A stretch of 62,584 nt of DNA, from assembly GCA_038209365.1 (NCBI GenBank), contig JBBQXS010000024.1:1-62584 (forward strand). Direction: 5' to 3'. This DNA is from DASQHW01 sp038209365. Its GTDB lineage: Bacteria > Actinomycetota > Acidimicrobiia > IMCC26256 > PALSA-610. Both the position numbers and the translations under genes were made by a program. Below are positions 50,574 through 59,688 of this stretch, one piece after another; the stretch's first letter is position 1, and every line of letters begins with the position of its first letter. Below the pieces are notes generated by a model. It saw nothing but the letters and a program-made list of their open reading frames with translations, was not told the origin of the DNA and ran no database searches.

Positions 50574-51325
50574 TCTACTGCGGCGAACGGGTGCAGCTCG
50601 ACCTCCCCGTCCTCGAGGGGGGAGGCCGTGCGAGGATCGCGCCGCCGGCGGGTGAGGAGGCCGTGCTCGTACTGCTCGCCGGAGACCTCGAATGGGACGG
50701 GGTACGCGCGACGCGCAGGGATGTCTTCGACGGACGCGCGTCAGCGATGTATCTGCCGGCAGGCAGCAGCGTCGACGTCCTCGCGCACACGCCCACCGAG
50801 CTCGCGCTGGCTGCGACACGCAATGCCGGTCTCGCCGCCGGCGGCATCGCGCCGTTGTTCATCGCGCCGGCCGACGTCGTCGTGCACGAGCGCGGCGCAC
50901 CGGGATGGCAGCGGCAGGTACACGACGTCGTGGCCGACAACGTGGGCGCGCAGGCGCTGATCGTCGGCGAGACCTTCAACGAACCGGGCCAATGGTCTTC
51001 GTTCCCGCCGCACAAGCATGACGGTGACGACGGTGAGCCCGCGCTGGAGGAGGTGTACTACTACCGGTTCGACCGACCGGACGGCTTCGGCTTTCAGGGC
51101 CTCTACGAGTCCGGAGACGGAGAGGGCGGCGCCGACCGTGCGCGCGCGGTCTTCCTGCGCCACGGCGCGATCGTCGGCATTCCCCGCGGCTATCACCCCG
51201 TGTGCGCGGCGCCCGGGTACCGCCTGTATTACCTGTGGGCGCTGGTCGGGAAACCGCGCCGGGTCGCGATGCACGAAGATCCCGCGCACCGGTGGTTGCA
51301 CGAGCCGGGAGCAACTCCCGGGTGA
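50570..51325 (+). CDS. iolB: 5-deoxy-glucuronate isomerase IolB family
   Basis: 251 residues, bicupin. In myo-inositol catabolism IolB converts 5-deoxy-glucuronate to 2-deoxy-5-keto-gluconate. SSFPPHKHD, EEVYYYRFDRPDGFGFQGLY and VGIPRGYHPVCAAPGYRLYYLWAL are the IolB signature with its metal His/Glu ligands. No other inositol genes are adjacent (a Gfo/Idh enzyme lies 13 kb away), so it may work on a related uronate released by the GH3/oxygenase pathway. GTG start overlaps the previous stop. Confidence 0.88.
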   Translation: MIYCGERVQLDLPVLEGGGRARIAPPAGEEAVLVLLAGDLEWDGVRATRRDVFDGRASAMYLPAGSSVDVLAHTPTELALAATRNAGLAAGGIAPLFIAPADVVVHERGAPGWQRQVHDVVADNVGAQALIVGETFNEPGQWSSFPPHKHDGDDGEPALEEVYYYRFDRPDGFGFQGLYESGDGEGGADRARAVFLRHGAIVGIPRGYHPVCAAPGYRLYYLWALVGKPRRVAMHEDPAHRWLHEPGATPG

Positions 51326-51350
51326 CCGTTGGTGCCGGTCGGCGTCACGG

Positions 51351-54317
51351 TCACGGACCGCTGCTGAGCGTGAACGTCCACGTGGAGGTGTAGACACCCG
51401 CGTACGTGTTCGCCGGTATTGCGAGCCGGAACGTGGGCGTGACGGTCTGGTTGCCGATGCCCGTAGCGGCCGCCGCGTCGAAGATCTTCGTCGCGGTCGG
51501 TGCCGTCGAACCCGCCGGCAGATTGTACGGGTAGCTCACCTGGTTCGTCGCGAGCGTGCACGTCGTCTGGCAGATGATCGTCGGTGCTGACGGCACACTG
51601 ATCGCGTCGGGTGCAAGGGTACGGAATCCGGTCGTGAACTGGGTCGACGTGGCGCTCACGTTCCATCCGGACGCGCCCGAGTTGGTCAGGGAGAACGCCG
51701 GCATCGCGATGCTCGTTTGGTCCAGACCGTTCAATGTGTCGGCGAACGATGCGCTCGCCGGCGCGATGAACGACAAGAGCGCCGCGATGACCACCTCGTG
51801 GCTGGTGGTCGCGGTCGGGCCGCCGTTGCGGCTCATGGTCTGGCCGGTGAACACCCGGGTGGTCGACGTGCCTGCGGAGCTGGTCTCGGTGACGCGGGCG
51901 GTGAAGCTGCCCGAGGACGCGTAGGTGTGGGCGGTCGTCGCCGTCGCCGTGTTGACGACGCTCGTTTCGTCGCCGAAGTCCCACGCGTAGTTCGCGATCG
52001 TGCCGGAGGCAACCGCGGAGGCCGACGCGTCGAAGCTGATCGACGATCCCGGTATGAAGGTTCCGCTGGTCGTGAACGACGCGACCGGCGCCTGATCGGG
52101 CACGAACGCGACGCCCTGCGGGTTCGCGCCGACGGTGATGGCGGTACCCGGCGTGTCGGACGACACGTTGATCGGTGTCACCGAGTTCGAGGCGTTGTCG
52201 GCGACGTAGGCCTTGGTGCCGTCGGGACTGAACGCCACGCCCCGCGGGATGGCGCCGACACCGATTTGAGTGCCGGGGCCGTTGGTCGCGACTGTGATCG
52301 GCGTCACGGAGAACGAGGACTCGTTCGTGACGTAGGCCTTGTTGCCAGCCGGACTGAATGCCACCCCGATCGGATTCAAGCCCACAGCGATCGCGGTGCC
52401 CGGCGAGTTGGAAGCGACTGTGATCGGCGTGACCGTATTGCCGAGATAGTTCGCGGTGTAGGCCTTCGTGCCGTCGGGGCTGAACGCCACCCCCAACGGC
52501 TTCGAGCCGACGGCGATCGCGGATCCAGCAACACCCGCAGCGACCGTGATCGGCGTGACTGTGTTCGATCCAAAGTTCGTGACGTAGGCCTTGGAACCGT
52601 CGGGACTGAAGGCCACGCCCCGCGGGAGAGCGCCGACGGTGATCGCGGCGCCGGCCGTGTCTGTGGCCACGGTGATCGGGGTCACCGAGGCAGACCCGGA
52701 ATTCGTGACATACGCCTTGGTGCCGTCGGGGCTGAACGCCACCGCGTACGGGCTCGCACCCACAGATATCGCGGAGCCCGCAACACCGGTCGCGACGGCG
52801 ATCGGCGTCACCGTGCCCGATCCGGTGTTGGTGACATACGCCTTGGTGCCGTCGGGACTGAAGGCCACGGCGAAGGGGCTCGACCCGACGCCGATCGCCG
52901 AGCCGGCCGTCCCGGTGACGGTGTTGATGGGCGTGACCGAGTCCGACCCACCGTTCACCACATACGCAACCTGCCCGGCTGCGTCGATCGTCAGTCCGTG
53001 AGTGGTGGTCGCGCTCGGTCCGCCGTTGCGGCTCATGGTCTGGCCGGTCAACACCCGTGTCGTCGATGTGCCGGCGGAGCTCGTCTCGGTCACGCGGGTC
53101 GTGAAGCTGCCCGCCGAACCATAGGTATGGGTCGTCGTCGCGGTGGCGGAGTTGACGACACTGGTGCCGTCACCGAAGTTCCACGCGTAGTTCGCGATCG
53201 TGCCGAAGGCAACGGCAGAGGAGGACGCGTCGAAGCTGGTTGACGACCCGGCAGTGAGGGTTCCGGTGATGGTGAACGATGCAACGGGGGCTTGGTCGGG
53301 AACGAAGGCCACACCAGTCGGCTGCGTGCCGACGGTGATCGCCGTACCGGCCGTGTTCGAGGACACGGTGATGGGAGTCACCGTGTCCCCGCCGTTGGCG
53401 ACATAGGCCTTCGTCCCGTCGGGACTGAACGCCAGCGCGTAGGGTTGTGACCCGATGGCTATCGCGGTGCCGGCCGTGTTCGAGGACACGGTGATTGGTG
53501 TCACCGTGTTGGACGTCTGGTTCGCGACATAGGCCTTCGTGCCGTCGGGGCTGATCGCGACGCTGATCGGGGTCCCGCCGACACTGATGGCGGCGCCGGC
53601 GGTGTCGGACGACACGGTGATCGGTGTCACGTCGTTCGACGTGATGTTGGTGACATAAGCCTTGGCGCCGTCGGGACTGAACGCCACCCCCCACGGGCTC
53701 GTGCCCACGATGATGGCCGCGCCGGGAAGACCGGTCGCAACGGTGATCGGCGTGACCGTGTTCGAGCCCAGGTTCGTGACGTAGGCCTTGGCGCCGTCGG
53801 GACTGAACGCCACGCCCCGGGGGTTGGTGCCGACGGCGATCGCGGCGAGGGGCGTGTCCGTGGCGACGGTGATCGGTGTCACCGTGCCCGATCCGGCATT
53901 CGCAACATAAGCCGTCGACCCATCGGGACTGAACGCCACCCCGTACGGGCTCGACCCGACGGTGATCGGCGTGCTCGCAATACCGGTCGCCACGGCGATC
54001 GGCGTGACACTGCCCGATCCGGTGTTCGTGACGTACGCCTTGGTGCCGTCGGGGCTGAACGCCACCGCGAACGGGTTCGACCCCACTCCGATCGCCGTCC
54101 CCGGCGTACCGGCCGAGTCGATCGGCGTGACCGAGTTCGACGCACTGTTCACCACGTACGCCGTGTTCGTCCCGGCCGCGGATGCGGCGGGATCGCGCAG
54201 GAGCGGAACGTCGGCGACTCCCAGACCGGCGGCGGCGAGCGTCACCGCCGCGCACGCGACCACGAGCTGGAACCCAAGACGTACGCGCCGGTTCGGCGCC
54301 ATCCCTTGCTTCTTCAC
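51351..54317 (-). CDS. Giant secreted surface protein: two seven-repeat YVTN propellers, two PKD domains, WxL-like C-terminus
   Basis: 988 residues. Signal sequence 1 to about 48. Seven YVTN-type repeats (about 50-340), each with P-x-x-VAFSPDGTKAYVTN and SNTVTPI; PKD domain (345-425, YAWNFGDGTSVVN...HTYGSAGSFTTRVTETS); a second seven-repeat propeller (about 450-745); second PKD; then about 130 residues (from 860) with GWNVSATSTQFTTG and a final YTSTWTFTLSSGP. That end is shared with the two small proteins upstream and resembles the WxL cell-wall-binding domain. The gene is an internal duplication. GTG 54317 has GAGGA upstream. Likely cell-wall-attached and ligand-binding or adhesive. Confidence 0.88.
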   Translation of the reverse strand: MKKQGMAPNRRVRLGFQLVVACAAVTLAAAGLGVADVPLLRDPAASAAGTNTAYVVNSASNSVTPIDSAGTPGTAIGVGSNPFAVAFSPDGTKAYVTNTGSGSVTPIAVATGIASTPITVGSSPYGVAFSPDGSTAYVANAGSGTVTPITVATDTPLAAIAVGTNPRGVAFSPDGAKAYVTNLGSNTVTPITVATGLPGAAIIVGTSPWGVAFSPDGAKAYVTNITSNDVTPITVSSDTAGAAISVGGTPISVAISPDGTKAYVANQTSNTVTPITVSSNTAGTAIAIGSQPYALAFSPDGTKAYVANGGDTVTPITVSSNTAGTAITVGTQPTGVAFVPDQAPVASFTITGTLTAGSSTSFDASSSAVAFGTIANYAWNFGDGTSVVNSATATTTHTYGSAGSFTTRVTETSSAGTSTTRVLTGQTMSRNGGPSATTTHGLTIDAAGQVAYVVNGGSDSVTPINTVTGTAGSAIGVGSSPFAVAFSPDGTKAYVTNTGSGTVTPIAVATGVAGSAISVGASPYAVAFSPDGTKAYVTNSGSASVTPITVATDTAGAAITVGALPRGVAFSPDGSKAYVTNFGSNTVTPITVAAGVAGSAIAVGSKPLGVAFSPDGTKAYTANYLGNTVTPITVASNSPGTAIAVGLNPIGVAFSPAGNKAYVTNESSFSVTPITVATNGPGTQIGVGAIPRGVAFSPDGTKAYVADNASNSVTPINVSSDTPGTAITVGANPQGVAFVPDQAPVASFTTSGTFIPGSSISFDASASAVASGTIANYAWDFGDETSVVNTATATTAHTYASSGSFTARVTETSSAGTSTTRVFTGQTMSRNGGPTATTSHEVVIAALLSFIAPASASFADTLNGLDQTSIAMPAFSLTNSGASGWNVSATSTQFTTGFRTLAPDAISVPSAPTIICQTTCTLATNQVSYPYNLPAGSTAPTATKIFDAAAATGIGNQTVTPTFRLAIPANTYAGVYTSTWTFTLSSGP

Positions 54318-54371
54318 GACTTCGGTCCTCTCGGTAGCCGTCGACCCACTGGGCAGCGGGCGCGCGCTCGG

Positions 54372-55412
54372 TCAGTTCAGGGGTTGATGGCGGCGCAGGA
54401 ATTCCGGACGCCGGCGAAGCAGGAGGCCACCCGCCACGCCTACGAGGCCGACTGCCACGACGATCGTCCAAGGCATCCCGCTCGACCCCGAACGAGGCGG
54501 CCGTATCTCGCTTCCGAGCGCGCTGGTGTTCACGCCCCGCAATGCCGCGCCGAGCGTGACGGTGGTCTTGTACTTCGCGGTCGTCCCGCCGCCGGTGAGC
54601 CAGACCGTGATGGAGTACTTGCCGCTCGCGAGCGCGTCTGGCCACGCGTAGGGATACGTGATGGCGTCGGCAGGCAGGAGCGTGTCGAGCGTGCGGGTCA
54701 CCGTACGGCTGTAGCTGGGCCCGGTGAGCGTGATCTTCAGGTCGGGCTTGCCGAGCGCGCGTCCGTCGTTGGTGATGACCGCCGACACTGACGCAACCTT
54801 GGGACCGGGGAGCTTCGCGATGCCGGCCCCGAGCACGCGCGGGTGGAAGCCGACCGTCGCGCCGGGGACCGTCACCAGCACGCCCACTACCGTGCGCACG
54901 ATCTCCCTGATCTGGAATCCGTTACCGGAGACCTCCGGGTCGGTGTTCTGCACGGCGAGACCTGCAAGGTGATCTCCGGCATTCGTGCCGGCCGGTACCT
55001 TCACCGTGAAGCCGATCGGGACGCTCGTATGCGGCGCGACGGTGAGTCTCGTCGTTTGCGGCGTCACCCACTTGCCCGCCCTCGCCCTGACGTCTTTCCG
55101 GTTGGCGTACACCGCTCCCGAAGTGAGCGCAGTTCGACCTTCGACGCCGTCGATCACCAGGTTGACCGGCGCGTCGGTCGGATTCGCGACCTCCACGTGC
55201 TGTGTGGTCGATCGGCCGGCACGGACCGCCAACGTGAAGTAGGGGTGGACGGTCGGATCATTCGGGTCCGCGTTCACCGTCCTCACCGTGAAGGTTCCCG
55301 CCGCTGGGACCGCGGCCGTCGCCGTCGACGCGGTCCCGGCGGCAGCGATCCCCACCGTCAGGACCGCGACGGCGATCTGTCTCCGCACTGCCGTTGCTCT
55401 GGAACGTGACAT
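54372..55412 (-). CDS. DUF916-like (WxL-interacting) membrane-anchored surface protein
   Basis: 346 residues. Signal peptide (IAVAVLTVGIAAAGTASTATAA); extracellular part with YFTLAVRAGRSTTQHVEVANPTDAPVNLVIDGVEG and VAPHTSVPIGFTVKVPAGTNAGDHLAGLAV, the DUF916 pattern; then a further beta domain, one membrane span (WTIVVVAVGLVGVAGGLLL) and a basic tail (RRRPEFLRRHQ). In Firmicutes such proteins bind peptidoglycan and WxL proteins. ATG 55412 is preferred; GTG 55442 would precede the signal peptide by ten residues. Same strand as the three WxL-like genes, with 48-58 base gaps. Confidence 0.82.
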   Translation of the reverse strand: MSRSRATAVRRQIAVAVLTVGIAAAGTASTATAAVPAAGTFTVRTVNADPNDPTVHPYFTLAVRAGRSTTQHVEVANPTDAPVNLVIDGVEGRTALTSGAVYANRKDVRARAGKWVTPQTTRLTVAPHTSVPIGFTVKVPAGTNAGDHLAGLAVQNTDPEVSGNGFQIREIVRTVVGVLVTVPGATVGFHPRVLGAGIAKLPGPKVASVSAVITNDGRALGKPDLKITLTGPSYSRTVTRTLDTLLPADAITYPYAWPDALASGKYSITVWLTGGGTTAKYKTTVTLGAALRGVNTSALGSEIRPPRSGSSGMPWTIVVAVGLVGVAGGLLLRRRPEFLRRHQPLN

Positions 55413-55460
55413 CGTGACAGCGCCTTTCGGTGGGAATCGCACGAGCAGCCGGCGATTGAT

Positions 55461-56039
55461 TCAGGGAGCGCTGACGAGCGAGTACGTCCATGTGGACGTG
55501 TAGCTGCCGGCGAAGGTGTTCGCGGGGACTGCAAGTTGCATCGTGTGCACCGATGTCTGCGCGCCGAGTCCGGTTCCCGCTGTCGCACCGATGATCTTCG
55601 TCGCGGTCGGAGCAACGGTTCCCGCGGGCAGGGTGTACGGATAGCTGACAGAATTGGTCGCCAGCGTGCACGATGCGGTCTCGTCGCAGCTCTGCGTCGG
55701 CGCGGCCGGTTCGGTGACCGCCGAGGTCGAGAGGGTACGCGCGCCGGCCGTGAACGTCGTCGAGGTTGCGGTGACGTGCCAACCGACGCCCGAGCCGGTG
55801 GCGTCATGCACGTCGAGCGACTGCGGCGCGGTGACGTTCTGATCGGCGCCGCCGAGCGTTGCCGTGAACGCAACAGTCGCCGGCGCCGTCAGCGACAGCG
55901 AACCGGCCGAGATGGTCGCGGTACCGGTTGTGTCTGCCGCATGTGCGGCGGGTCCGGCCGACAGCGCGACGAGCCCGGCGAACCCGACGACCGTGGCAAC
56001 CGCCGTCTTGGCGGCGCGTGACCTCGAGAGCATCGACAT
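55461..56039 (-). CDS. Small secreted WxL-like surface protein
   Basis: 192 residues. Signal peptide ends near AAHAA-DT. The mature part has TGTATISAGSLSLTAPATVAFTATLGGADQ, then GWHVTATSTTFTAG, a Cys pair (SCDETASC), SVSYPYTLPAG and the ending FAGSYTSTWTYSLVSAP. The W-x-V and the final Trp...Leu...Pro block correspond to the two conserved WxL motifs. AAAGGACG lies before ATG 56039. Nearly the same layout as the next protein, so a gene duplication. Confidence 0.85.
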   Translation of the reverse strand: MSMLSRSRAAKTAVATVVGFAGLVALSAGPAAHAADTTGTATISAGSLSLTAPATVAFTATLGGADQNVTAPQSLDVHDATGSGVGWHVTATSTTFTAGARTLSTSAVTEPAAPTQSCDETASCTLATNSVSYPYTLPAGTVAPTATKIIGATAGTGLGAQTSVHTMQLAVPANTFAGSYTSTWTYSLVSAP

Positions 56040-56097
56040 GAATGACGTCCTTTCAGTACTGACGGAGTGCAGACGCAGGGGTTCTTTCGGGGCTTGA

Positions 56098-56661
56098 CTA
56101 CGGAGCGCTCACGAGTGAGTACCTCCAGGTCGACGTGTAGACGCCGGCGAAGGCCGTGCGGGGAACGGCGAGGTGCATCGTCGCGGTGGCGGTTTGGTGC
56201 CCCATTCCCGACGCAGACGTCGCGTTGAACAACTTGGTCGCGGTCGGGGCGGTCGCGGCGGCAGGCAGCGTGTACGGGAAGCTGACGTCGGTGACGGCGA
56301 GCGTTCCGGTTCCGGCGCCGGCGTCCAAGACGACGGTCGGGCTCGAGGGAATTGTCACGGCCGAGGTCGACAGCGTGTGCGATCCGGAGGTGAATGTCGT
56401 CGATGTTGCGGTGATGTTCCAGCCGGCGCCTGATCCCGTATCGTCCCAGACATCGAGCGGCTGAGGAGCGGTGATGTCCTGGTCGGTGCCGTTCAACGCC
56501 GTCGCGAAGTCGACGGTCGTCGGGGACGTCAAGGTGAGTGCGCCGCCCGTGATCGTCGCCGTGCCGCTCGTGTCTGCGTGCGCGGTCGCGGGCACGACCG
56601 CGACCAGAGCGGCAACGAGGAGCGCCGTGCGAACTGGACGGATGAGCGTTCTCCCGATCAT
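56098..56661 (-). CDS. Small secreted WxL-like surface protein (first gene of the operon)
   Basis: 187 residues. Signal peptide (TALLVAALVAVVPATAHA-D), then GTATITGGALTLTSPTTVDFATALNGTDQDITAPQPLDVWDDTGSG, GWNITATSTTFTSG, VSFPYTLPA and FAGVYTSTWRYSLVSAP. It is a close paralogue of the next gene but lacks its Cys pair. AAGGAAC sits before ATG 56661; an open frame continues upstream but has no further support. It probably starts a four-gene transcript ending at 51351. Confidence 0.85.
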   Translation of the reverse strand: MIGRTLIRPVRTALLVAALVAVVPATAHADTSGTATITGGALTLTSPTTVDFATALNGTDQDITAPQPLDVWDDTGSGAGWNITATSTTFTSGSHTLSTSAVTIPSSPTVVLDAGAGTGTLAVTDVSFPYTLPAAATAPTATKLFNATSASGMGHQTATATMHLAVPRTAFAGVYTSTWRYSLVSAP

Positions 56662-56865
56662 GCGAGGTTCCTTGTTCGCGCGTACCGCTCCGCAGAGAGC
56701 CGCTCGTCGTGCCGACCTTCTCGTCCTTTCGACGCGGCGATCACACTTCTGAGGACGCGTGTCGCTGTGAGAGCGTTTAGAAGCGAACGCGTCAGGCCGC
56801 GAGCATGCACTTGCATGATCGAACGCGATGCAGATGCACAACAGCCGCGTCGCGGCGACGCCCGA

Positions 56866-57744
56866 TCAATGCGATGGTGCGATGACGCCTTCCCGAACGG
56901 CGATCGCTACTGCTTCGAGCTTCGAGTGCGCACCGAGCTTGACCAAGATCCGCTGGACGTGGTTGCGGACCGTGGTGACGCTGACAAAGAGCTGCTCCGC
57001 GATCTTGGTCGTAGGCGCTCCGGTGGCGAGCAGCTCGAGAACCTCGCGCTCGCGTGACGATAGATCCCTGCCGAGGTCCTGGTGGTTCGTTCCGAGACGA
57101 GGGAGCAGCACGGACAACAGATGTGAGGGAATGTACGACTCTCCCGTAGCAAGTTGCCGGACCGCGGCGATGAGCTCAGCCGTATCCGCGTGCTTCGTGA
57201 GAAACCCCGAACATCCGGCGTCGATCGCCGAGACCACCAGCCGCTCGTCCTGCGGTCCCGTGAGCATGAGGACCCGTGTGCCGGGATCGACAGCGAGAAG
57301 CTCGATTGCCGCGCAGCCGTCGCTATCGGAAAGGGTGCAGTCCACGATTGCGACATCAGGGCGAGTGCTCTCGGCCCTTCGTATGCCCTCGCGTGCGCTG
57401 AACGCGCAGCCGACGATTTGAAGGTCGGTCTCGGCCGCCAGTTGGCGCGCGATGCCTTCGGCAAACATCTTGTGATCGTCGACGATGAGGATTCGGATCG
57501 GGCGCGATGCGGCGCCCGAGTCCGACGGGAGCAACGGCTGCTCGACGGAATCACGAAGATCGGCGCCAACGGATACCCGAGTACTTCGATGCACGTCACC
57601 CGCCCGAGGTGTGGGCGAAGAAGCCTGGGGTCCGGGGCTCGCTCGCGTTCCCGCAAAGCGTTCAGGATATACACGCGAGGAATTCGAGTGCGCTGCCAGT
57701 GTCGCGGTTTGCCGGGAGCACATATGCACCCCTGCATCGATCAC
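56866..57744 (-). CDS. NarL/FixJ-type response regulator (receiver plus LuxR HTH)
   Basis: 292 residues as drawn. Receiver about 83-200: RILIVDDHKMFAEGIARQL (acid pocket), DVAIVDCTLSDSDG (phospho-Asp), VLMLTGPQDE and FLTKHAD (Lys). LuxR-type HTH about 228-285: LSSREREVLELLATGAPTTKIAEQLFVSVTTVRNHVQRILVKLG. The first 80 residues have no domain, so the true start may be internal, such as the ATG at 57723 or a later GTG. No sensor kinase is adjacent; the divergent neighbour is the PAS-GGDEF gene. Confidence 0.88.
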   Translation of the reverse strand: MIDAGVHMCSRQTATLAAHSNSSRVYPERFAGTRASPGPQASSPTPRAGDVHRSTRVSVGADLRDSVEQPLLPSDSGAASRPIRILIVDDHKMFAEGIARQLAAETDLQIVGCAFSAREGIRRAESTRPDVAIVDCTLSDSDGCAAIELLAVDPGTRVLMLTGPQDERLVVSAIDAGCSGFLTKHADTAELIAAVRQLATGESYIPSHLLSVLLPRLGTNHQDLGRDLSSREREVLELLATGAPTTKIAEQLFVSVTTVRNHVQRILVKLGAHSKLEAVAIAVREGVIAPSH

Positions 57745-57938
57745 GCGAATCGATCACTGAGTGCTGTCATGCATGTGGAAGCTGAGTCGTCGATCTCACC
57801 CAGCGTCAGGAACAAGAGATTGTGGTGTCAGTGCTCCGTACAGGTGTTGCTGTCGTGCCGAGACGCGGGCGGACGGAAAGGTCTTCGGCACGACCCGGAT
57901 ATCGGGGACTCCAGGGGACGTCGCACCGCGCCGATCTG

Positions 57939-58571
57939 ATGAGGATGGTCCCGAGCGCTGATGCTTCGATCGCCGCCGACCCGCTGGCGGTCTCCACAGC
58001 TGGCGCCTGGTCGCGGTCTCGTCTCATGGCGTTGGTTGCGGGCCGAGCGGTGCTCATGGGAAATCGGGCCGGTCACGACATTCCGGTCCCGTCGTGGCTC
58101 GCCGAGGCGGCGGACGAGGTGCAACTTCTCGATAAGCACCGCGTCCGGCCCATTTTTGACGTTCACCCGCTCGATCGCGCGAACGTTGCCAAGGCGCGGG
58201 CGCACATGTTGCAACGGCCGGGAGAACTGATCGCGTGCGCGTTCCGGCGCCGCGTCGGTGGCGAGCTGCGCAGGATCGAGGACACCCTCGTCGATCTCAG
58301 CGGCCATGATGGTCTCGGTGTGGTCGTGGTGCGCGAAGACATCGGCCCCGCGCAGGGCCTCGACCAATGGACGGAACTTGAATCGACGTTCGAGTTCGAA
58401 TCCGTCGCCAGCACGCTCGAATACTTCATTTTGACGGGATCAAACTCAGAGCCGAAGGTCAGGTCTGGGAAATCTACGGTCGCACGCCTGCGCAGATGGT
58501 CGGGCACTCCGGCGTGGAGTATTTCGACGAGCGACACCACCGCGCGATGTTGGAAGTCTTTCTGTATGTGA
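57939..58571 (+). pseudogene. N-terminal PAS part of a frameshifted PAS-GGDEF gene
   Basis: The frame encodes a PAS-like domain: DKHRVRPIFDVHPLDRANVAKARAHMLQRPGELIACAFRRRVGGELRRIEDTLVDLSGHDGLGVVVVREDIGP, the HP.DR...R..G..R pattern. It then reads LESTFEFESVASTLEYF and loses sense at about 58424-58433. From there a second frame continues HFDGIKLRAEGQVWEIYGRTPAQ into the next feature. One missing base near TTCATTTTGAC would join them. The start is uncertain (ATG 57939 or an earlier GTG, 57822). Confidence 0.6.
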
Positions 58572-59617
58572 CGGCTGAGGCGGGCCGGACCCAGACAATG
58601 CGCGCGGAAGTGCTGCGCCCCGACGGAACCGGGCTGTGGGTGCAGATAATGCTCATCAACCGGTTGAAGGACGATCAAGTAAGGGCAGTCATAGGTCTCG
58701 CCCACGACATCACTGAACAGCTCTCGGCAGAACAAGCGCGCGCTGCGCACGACGAAGAGTTGCGCCGGAGCCATGAGGAGCTTCGACGAAGCCACGACGA
58801 ATTCGCGGTTCTTGCTGATCAGGTGCCGGCCGCGGTGTTTCGCACGGACGGCACAGGCGTCATCTTGTTTGCGAATCAACATTGGCGCCAGCTCGTCGGT
58901 GACGCCGGCGCGACCGAGCTGAGAGACGTAGTGGCGGAGGAGGACTGGCGCTCGGTGAAGGGACTGCTGTCTGTGCTGGCGTCGCCCGACGGGCCCGGCG
59001 AGGCGTCGATCGAGCTCCGTAGCCGCGGGTCCGATCGCGTGTTCGGCCTCTCGTGTCAGGCCGTCGGCGAGTCTGACGGTTCATCGACTCGGCCGGTCAT
59101 CGGGTCGATGACCGATGTGACCTCCACCACCGAGCTGCGTCACCTGGCCCAACACGACAATCTCACGGGGCTCCTCAATCGACGCAGCATCGAGCATGCG
59201 ATCGACGGCGTGCTGGTGCACGGTCGCACCGATGTCGTCATCGCGTTCGTCGATCTCGATGGATTCAAGTCAGTGAATGACGGATTTGGCCATGATGCCG
59301 GAGACGAAGTGCTGCGCGTCGTTGCAGCTCGCCTTCGGAACGCGTTGCGGCCAACTGACGATGTGGCACGGTACGGCGGTGACGAGTTCGTGGTCCTCTG
59401 TCGAGACATCGCTCCCGGAGCAGAGCGCGGCGTTGCCGCACGCATCGAAGCCGCGCTCGGAGCATTCATCGAGTTCGCCGGCGGGCGCTGGCAACCCATC
59501 GCGAGCATCGGTCTGGCTCGGACTCAGCCAGGAGACGACCGCGCGTCGTTCCTTCACCGAGCCGACCGCGCCATGTATGACGTCAAACGCGTCCACCATG
59601 CGGGTCAGACCAGCTAG
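58496..59617 (+). CDS. PAS-PAS-GGDEF diguanylate cyclase (3' part of the frameshifted gene)
   Basis: 373 residues from ATG 58496. The end of one PAS (MVGHSGVEYFDERHH...GLAHDITEQ) leads to a short coiled segment (AHDEELRRSHEELRRSHDE), a further PAS (FAVLADQVPAAVFRTDGTG) and a GGDEF domain (about 210-370). The active site is intact: RYGGDEFV, preceded by RPTD five residues upstream, which is the RxxD inhibitory site. It should make cyclic di-GMP. Without the upstream frame the first PAS is truncated. It may still be translated from 58496. Confidence 0.85.
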   Translation: MVGHSGVEYFDERHHRAMLEVFLYVTAEAGRTQTMRAEVLRPDGTGLWVQIMLINRLKDDQVRAVIGLAHDITEQLSAEQARAAHDEELRRSHEELRRSHDEFAVLADQVPAAVFRTDGTGVILFANQHWRQLVGDAGATELRDVVAEEDWRSVKGLLSVLASPDGPGEASIELRSRGSDRVFGLSCQAVGESDGSSTRPVIGSMTDVTSTTELRHLAQHDNLTGLLNRRSIEHAIDGVLVHGRTDVVIAFVDLDGFKSVNDGFGHDAGDEVLRVVAARLRNALRPTDDVARYGGDEFVVLCRDIAPGAERGVAARIEAALGAFIEFAGGRWQPIASIGLARTQPGDDRASFLHRADRAMYDVKRVHHAGQTS

Positions 59618-59688
59618 TCGTGGGATTGTTGTCTGCTTCGTCACCCCGGACGTCGAGTCCGACCTCGAACGCGCGAAACTGCTGCTGA

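Noticed and set aside
51717..53243. A 508-residue plus-strand frame opposite the propeller protein
   Set aside because: It is the mirror of the repeated propeller DNA; its repeats only reflect those of the real gene.
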